DNA from: Proteus myxofaciens ATCC 19692
Lineage (GTDB): Bacteria; Pseudomonadota; Gammaproteobacteria; Enterobacterales; Enterobacteriaceae
Length of the DNA stretch: 64,000 bases
Reading direction: 5' to 3'
Assembly (NCBI RefSeq): GCF_001654855.1
Contig: NZ_LXEN01000066.1
Coordinates: 1-64,000 of the forward strand
The translations under genes were made by a program, and so were the position numbers. Below are positions 59,864-64,000 of this stretch, piece by piece (position 1 is the first letter of the stretch; each line of letters begins with the position of its first letter). The notes under the pieces were generated by a model. That model saw nothing but the letters and a program-made list of their open reading frames with translations. It was not told where the DNA came from and did no database searches.

Positions 59864-59885
59864 ACCGCTATTTTAAAATAGCGGT
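59864..59885 (+). terminator. xanP terminator-like palindrome
   Basis: A 22-base perfect palindrome made of ACCGCTATTTT and AAAATAGCGGT, 11 bases after the xanP stop, followed by TAATTATTTTAGTTTT. Confidence 0.65.
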
Positions 59886-59990
59886 TAATTATTTTAGTTT
59901 TATTCATTAAGGTGATTTTATAAAAGTATTTTTCCGCTATTGATACATTATGAATATGTTTATTCATGTTAATAATGGCTGGGAAATATT

Positions 59991-60536
59991 ATGTCTACAT
60001 ACGTTATTTCAAGTAAAAACGCTGGGCTTGATTATTTAAGAAAACACGCTTCAACAAATTTTCTTAATAATGATAGAACAATAAGAGAAAAGCTGACTTA
60101 TTTAAAAGATTGTATTATTTCAATATTTAATATTAATCATAAATTTGCACGTTTAGGCAATAAGTCAATTGCAGAATTTAATTTTGAGCATATGCAAGAA
60201 GATATAAGTAAGTTTATAAATAATCCAGCACTTAATAACGATCACCTCAAAGATCAAGAAGACTTTGTTAAATATAAATTTGAATATAATCAAAATAGTA
60301 TACTGCCTAATATAAACGATATTTATCGCTCAGGACGAATAGAACCCAATGAGATGATTACCCAATCAATAAATTATTTAAATAAATTTAAACTAAATAA
60401 ATTATCTAATGATGAAAAACAGTACTATTCCTCGGTGAAGGGTATTCTTCAGATTATTATTGATAAAAAGGACATAATAAGGAACGAAGATCTCATTAAA
60501 AAAATAGAGGATGTTTCCAATAGTGCAATGCGTTAA
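59991..60536 (+). CDS. orphan protein of unknown function
   Basis: A 181-residue protein I do not recognise. It has no signal peptide or membrane span, is rich in Asn, Ile and Lys, and appears mostly helical. There is no obvious motif. Codon content is more AT-rich than xanP and yicH on either side, and it interrupts the E. coli xanP-yicH pairing, so it is probably acquired. No clear Shine-Dalgarno (GGGAAATATT). It is a real long frame with a plausible start but no function can be assigned. Confidence 0.6.
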   Translation: MSTYVISSKNAGLDYLRKHASTNFLNNDRTIREKLTYLKDCIISIFNINHKFARLGNKSIAEFNFEHMQEDISKFINNPALNNDHLKDQEDFVKYKFEYNQNSILPNINDIYRSGRIEPNEMITQSINYLNKFKLNKLSNDEKQYYSSVKGILQIIIDKKDIIRNEDLIKKIEDVSNSAMR

Positions 60537-60570
60537 GATGCATTGTTACACAGAGAACACTTGAGCCAAC

Positions 60571-60622
60571 CTCCGTTTTCAGGCATAACTGTAGAAGGTT
60601 TGTAGGAGGATAAACGGAGAGG
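60571..60622 (+). promoter_or_regulatory. hairpin covering the yicH ribosome binding site
   Basis: CTCCGTTT at 60571-60578 can pair with AAACGGAG at 60612-60619. The right arm contains the GGAG/GAGG used to start yicH at 60627. A competing short pair AACCT / AGGTT lies within. This could sequester translation. Confidence 0.45.
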
Positions 60623-60626
60623 ATTT

Positions 60627-62303
60627 ATGCGCTGGCTGATGAAAAGTTTAGTATCTCTGATACTAATAGTCATACTATTTATTATTGTGATCTACGCTTT
60701 TGTTCAAACACAATGGGGCGCTCAAAAAACTAGCGAATGGCTAACACAATATAGCGATTATGATGTCCGCTTTTCTGGAATAGAGCATAACTTTACCCAG
60801 CCTGAACAAGTCACCATTCATGAGCTGTCGATTAATCAAAAACAAAATAAAACCACATTGGTTGCTAATTCAGCGCAACTTAAATTTAATTGGCAATCTT
60901 TTCTTTTTCCTACCCACCTACAAAAAATCACACTGGAAAATGGCAAGATTGTCATCACAGATAAAATAGCTGCATTACCTATCAGTGCAGATATTTTACA
61001 ATTTAAAAATATGACGCTGCAAAGTGCTCAGTCAGATATCACGTTTTCTGCTGAGAAAATCACAGGCGGTATCACACCTTGGCAGCCTACAGCGGAAAAT
61101 AGCTTTGGTTCTGGTCATTTTCAATTTTCTATTGCCAATGGCCACATTAACGATAATCTATTTAATCATTTTATTATTTCTGGTGAGTATCAACCTAATC
61201 ATATCCAAATTGATAAATTAGGGACTCAGTTACTTAATGGTTCACTATCTTTCAATGGACAATATCAAAATAATCGTTGGACATTAAATGACGTCTATAT
61301 GAATGGTATTCGTTGGCAATCAACAAAAACACTTTCAGAACTTATACAGTCAATGAAGCAGACGCCTGCCATTAATATCAATAGCCTCAATATTGTTGAT
61401 TTAACCGCAGAAGGTAAACAATGGGCAATCAGTGGATTTGATGGGCAATTTTCGCAGTTAGAGTGGGATAAAACATTTTCTGTTAGCCGTGGTGAGCTTA
61501 ATGCCGATGATATTGTGATTAACGATAATCATATGACTGACCTAATAGCCAAACTAGACCAACAAAATGATCATCTCAATGTTGATAATTTAAGCCTACG
61601 CTATGAAAAAGGCATCATTAAACTGTCTGGTTATTGGAATAAAGCAGATAAAACATTAGCGATTAAAAATGCAACGCTATCGGGTATTTTATATACATTA
61701 CCGAAAAACTGGCTTTCGTTCTTCGCTGAACCTATTGATAAATCGAGTAATATTGAAAATATCAACATCGAAAAATTATCTATTAGCCAATCTATTTTAA
61801 TTGATATTTCACCAGATTTTCCTTTTCAATTCACAGGATTAGCCGCTAATATACAAAACTTAATGGTGGCAAAAAATGGAGAATGGGGATTATGGCAAGG
61901 TACTGCAACCTTCAATGCGGACAGCGGTACATTAAATCGTATTGAATTACGACGTCCTGATCTCACCATTGAGACACAACAAGACAAAGCAATCGCTAAG
62001 TCGTTCTCTGCTTTTGTTGATAGTGGGCTTATTCAAGGTGCTGCCGTACTTGACCAAGCAAATAACCAAAGACACTTTTCATTGATTGCAAATGGACTCA
62101 ATGTTCCACTTTCAGTCCCCAATAGCTTAGGATGGAGAACACCTTCGTTAACTGAAAACGGTAAGTTTACGCTAAAAATCAAAGGTGAATTACGAGCTAA
62201 CCCTATTTCATCCACATTAAACGGTTCTCTTTGCGCGCAACAAGAGGGGCAAATTCTTATCGATGAAACAATGAGCCAGGGTGAAATCACTGATAATTTA
62301 TAG
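60627..62303 (+). CDS. yicH: AsmA-family protein YicH
   Basis: A 558-residue inner-membrane-anchored periplasmic protein of the AsmA/YicH group (569 in E. coli). One N-terminal helix (about residues 6-26) is followed by FVQTQWGAQKTSEWLTQY and a long beta-rich body as in AsmA-like bridge proteins, a superfamily implicated in phospholipid transport to the outer membrane. CGGAGAGGATTT precedes the ATG. It normally follows xanP, but an orphan gene lies between. Confidence 0.9.
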   Translation: MRWLMKSLVSLILIVILFIIVIYAFVQTQWGAQKTSEWLTQYSDYDVRFSGIEHNFTQPEQVTIHELSINQKQNKTTLVANSAQLKFNWQSFLFPTHLQKITLENGKIVITDKIAALPISADILQFKNMTLQSAQSDITFSAEKITGGITPWQPTAENSFGSGHFQFSIANGHINDNLFNHFIISGEYQPNHIQIDKLGTQLLNGSLSFNGQYQNNRWTLNDVYMNGIRWQSTKTLSELIQSMKQTPAININSLNIVDLTAEGKQWAISGFDGQFSQLEWDKTFSVSRGELNADDIVINDNHMTDLIAKLDQQNDHLNVDNLSLRYEKGIIKLSGYWNKADKTLAIKNATLSGILYTLPKNWLSFFAEPIDKSSNIENINIEKLSISQSILIDISPDFPFQFTGLAANIQNLMVAKNGEWGLWQGTATFNADSGTLNRIELRRPDLTIETQQDKAIAKSFSAFVDSGLIQGAAVLDQANNQRHFSLIANGLNVPLSVPNSLGWRTPSLTENGKFTLKIKGELRANPISSTLNGSLCAQQEGQILIDETMSQGEITDNL

Positions 62304-62358
62304 TTTTTATTATTAATGGGATCTTATTACAAGCATTTTTCTTATTTGTGGAGTTATC

Positions 62359-62598
62359 ATGTCTGACGACAATTTTTCACCTCAAAAAATAGCATTAACG
62401 ACCTTTCAACAATCGCCTTTAGACGTGCTTGAAAAGAACAGCACTATTGAAGTGTGTGATGATAATCATGCCTCTTTATTCTATTGCCTTTCAAAACAAG
62501 ACTATGATGCATTAATTGAACGCGTTATGGATGCAGAATTTGCAGCGATTGTACTTGAACGTCGTCAAAAAAAGTTAGATACGCTTGATTTAGACTAA
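62359..62598 (+). CDS. orphan Phd/YefM-like antitoxin
   Basis: A 79-residue acidic protein resembling the StbD/Phd/YefM antitoxin family. The pattern is TTFQQSPLDVLE, then the edge strand SLFYCLSKQDYDALIE, then a helix DAEFAAIVLERRQKK and a short acidic tail, where a toxin-binding C-terminus is expected. No toxin gene (RelE/ParE or Doc type) lies beside it: yicH is upstream and rluF convergent. GGAGTTATC precedes the ATG. Function is inferred from resemblance only. Confidence 0.65.
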   Translation: MSDDNFSPQKIALTTFQQSPLDVLEKNSTIEVCDDNHASLFYCLSKQDYDALIERVMDAEFAAIVLERRQKKLDTLDLD

Positions 62599-62637
62599 TT
62601 TAATGATACGGCGTATCTGTGTTAAGTAATAGCAAAA

Positions 62638-62679
62638 CACCCTAAAAAAACAAGATTTATATTTCTCACTTTTAGGGTG
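62638..62679. terminator. terminator between the antitoxin-like gene and rluF
   Basis: Ten-base arms CACCCTAAAA and TTTTAGGGTG with a 22-base loop; T runs follow on both strands (TTTTGC on minus, TATTTTTTA on plus). Confidence 0.6.
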
Positions 62680-62714
62680 CTAATAATATTTTTTATGGTA
62701 GAAATCTGGATTAA

Positions 62715-63593
62715 TTACCGTTTTTTCTTTTTACGTCCAGGTTGAACAAAGCGCTTACGCGAATTATTCTCTGGCTCTTTTGTTTTGGTTGTAGGGATAT
62801 GAATACCTAACGCTTTTGCGTTACTACTAGCTTGCTTTTTCGACTTATTTTGCTTTGGTTTTGGTGCTTCTGATGTCGATTTTTCGATTGCATCAAATAA
62901 TGTAATCAACTCATCATCAGTTAAATCACGCCATTCACCAACGGGTAACCCTGATAAGCCTACATTCATAATGCGAATACGTTCTAATTTAGTTACTTCA
63001 TGATCAAAATATTCGCACATACGGCGAATTTGTCGATTTAATCCTTGAACTAAGGTAATACGGAACACCATTGGTGCTTCTTTTTTTACCTTACATTTTT
63101 TGGTTTTTTGTCCCATGATAGGAACACCAGCAGCCATGCCTCGTATAAAGTCATCCGTTATCGGTTTATTTACCGTGACAAGATATTCTTTTTCATGATC
63201 ATTTCCAGCACGTAAAATTTTATTGACTAAATCACCATGATTAGTCAATAAAATCAGCCCTTGAGAGTCTTTATCTAAACGACCAATAGGAAAAATACGC
63301 GTACTGTGATTAACATAGTCAACAATGTTATCTTTTTCGCCATCATCAGTCGTACTCACGATACCTACTGGCTTATTCAAAGCAATCAAGACTAATTCAG
63401 AATTATTTTCAGCCTCTATTAAACGTCCATTCACTTTAACTTCATCGCCAGCAAAAACTTGCGTACCCACAGAAGCACGTTTGCCATTAACGACAACGAG
63501 CCCTTGTTCAATATAACGATCTGCTTCACGGCGTGAGCAAATTCCGCTTTCACTGATATATTTATTAAGACGAGTAGATAAATTGGTGTCCAT
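62715..63593 (-). CDS. rluF: 23S rRNA pseudouridine-2604 synthase RluF
   Basis: A 292-residue RsuA-family pseudouridine synthase. An N-terminal S4 domain ([21 protein letters not shown]) precedes the catalytic domain, with the aspartate in [17 protein letters not shown]. The C-terminal 60 residues are Lys-rich and end GRKKKKR, as in E. coli RluF (290), which also modifies tRNA-Tyr. ATG 63593 follows GGAGGGAAGC, a strong ribosome site; earlier in-frame ATGs are rejected. Confidence 0.96.
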   Translation of the reverse strand: MDTNLSTRLNKYISESGICSRREADRYIEQGLVVVNGKRASVGTQVFAGDEVKVNGRLIEAENNSELVLIALNKPVGIVSTTDDGEKDNIVDYVNHSTRIFPIGRLDKDSQGLILLTNHGDLVNKILRAGNDHEKEYLVTVNKPITDDFIRGMAAGVPIMGQKTKKCKVKKEAPMVFRITLVQGLNRQIRRMCEYFDHEVTKLERIRIMNVGLSGLPVGEWRDLTDDELITLFDAIEKSTSEAPKPKQNKSKKQASSNAKALGIHIPTTKTKEPENNSRKRFVQPGRKKKKR

Positions 63594-63757
63594 GCTTCCC
63601 TCCATAAATTGCGAAATATACATCAATTAGATAGGGATAGAAACTCTATGATAGCAACAATAAAATAAGGTCACTTTTTATGCCGTTTTTTAATGTAAAA
63701 AAGAGAGAGAAAACAATAATTTTGGAAAAGAAAAATCTAATATTTCAATAAATTTAT

Positions 63758-64000
63758 TTAAGATTGTTCATTTTGAGAAGGAAGCATAATATAAGTCCCA
63801 CTAAAGACTGCGCCTACACCTTCATCACCACAAATATCAACATCCAATTTGATACGCGCTTTACTACCTTTTGCTAATCGTCCTAAATCACCACTTAAAT
63901 ATTCCATATCCGCAATTGCAACAGGACGCCCTGTAACAGGCTTACGGTAACGTATATGGGCATCTACCAACACGATATCGCCTTGTAAATTATGCTCTTG
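63758..64000 (-). CDS. YiiD-like protein, C-terminal thioesterase-like domain (partial)
   Basis: The frame runs off the window edge, so only the last 80 codons are seen (GDIVLVDAHIRYRKPVTGRP... to PSQNEQS). The pattern DAHIRYRKPVTG and DLGRLAKGSKARIKLDVDI matches the hot-dog thioesterase-like C-terminus of YiiD, which in E. coli carries an N-terminal acetyltransferase domain and has been linked to fatty acid initiation (FabY). The apparent internal Met is only a GTG/TTG codon and not the real start. Confidence 0.75.
   Translation of the reverse strand, partial: QEHNLQGDIVLVDAHIRYRKPVTGRPVAIADMEYLSGDLGRLAKGSKARIKLDVDICGDEGVGAVFSGTYIMLPSQNEQS

Overview
The window is a chromosomal segment of a low-GC gammaproteobacterium, almost certainly genus Proteus (Enterobacterales, Morganellaceae). 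Protein after protein is close to its Escherichia coli orthologue (CRP, PrkB, SpoT, GltS, RluF, TrmH), the gene order follows E. coli blocks, and a Tat-type L-amino acid deaminase, the hallmark enzyme of the Proteeae, is present. I cannot fix the species. LAYOUT: (1) 0.3-7.5 kb: LysE-type exporter, yheT-yheU-prkB, yhfA, crp, argD, pabA, ppiA; the fic and yhfK genes that separate these in E. coli are absent. (2) 7.7-17 kb: engB, the Spot 42 RNA gene spf with its small ORF, a second-type peptide deformylase, polA, a SemiSWEET-like sugar transporter, the yihD-srkA-dsbA operon and mobAB. (3) 17-22 kb: accessory metabolism, namely a GH13 glucosidase with a divergent LacI-type regulator, then the L-amino acid deaminase gene followed by an exported RidA-family gene. 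(4) 22.4-30.6 kb: gor, rlmJ, a DUF1090 gene, yhjD, a tautomerase, a serine hydrolase, yhjJ and a stump of the c-di-GMP protein gene yhjK/pdeK. (5) 30.7-40.9 kb: the dppABCDF dipeptide ABC operon lies between a short two-partner-secretion exoprotein gene and a TpsB transporter gene, ending at tRNA-Pro(TGG). (6) 41-50 kb: small exported proteins, yidQ, a 34-codon remnant of yidE with its orphan terminator, avtA, tag, glyQS, a HEPN-like orphan gene and yidR. (7) 50-64 kb: yicG, the gmk-rpoZ-spoT-trmH-recG run, gltS, xanP, an orphan gene, yicH, an orphan Phd/YefM-like antitoxin gene, rluF and the 3' end of a yiiD-like gene. FUNCTIONAL THEMES: Housekeeping genes dominate: glycyl-tRNA charging, ppGpp metabolism, replication and repair, periplasmic disulfide formation, molybdenum cofactor finishing. 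Regulatory sites I could read include tandem ARG boxes before argD, a PurR box before xanP, a CRP-like site near spf, a GcvB-type seed site before dppA, and palindromes upstream of the deaminase gene, the GH13 gene and gmk. The most interesting points are the deaminase gene paired with an exported RidA (which could clear the imines the deaminase makes), the TPS pair split by dpp, and two readable gene-loss scars (yidE, pdeK). I saw no insertion sequence, CRISPR array, prophage or rRNA operon. Family assignments come from remembered sequences, not searches.
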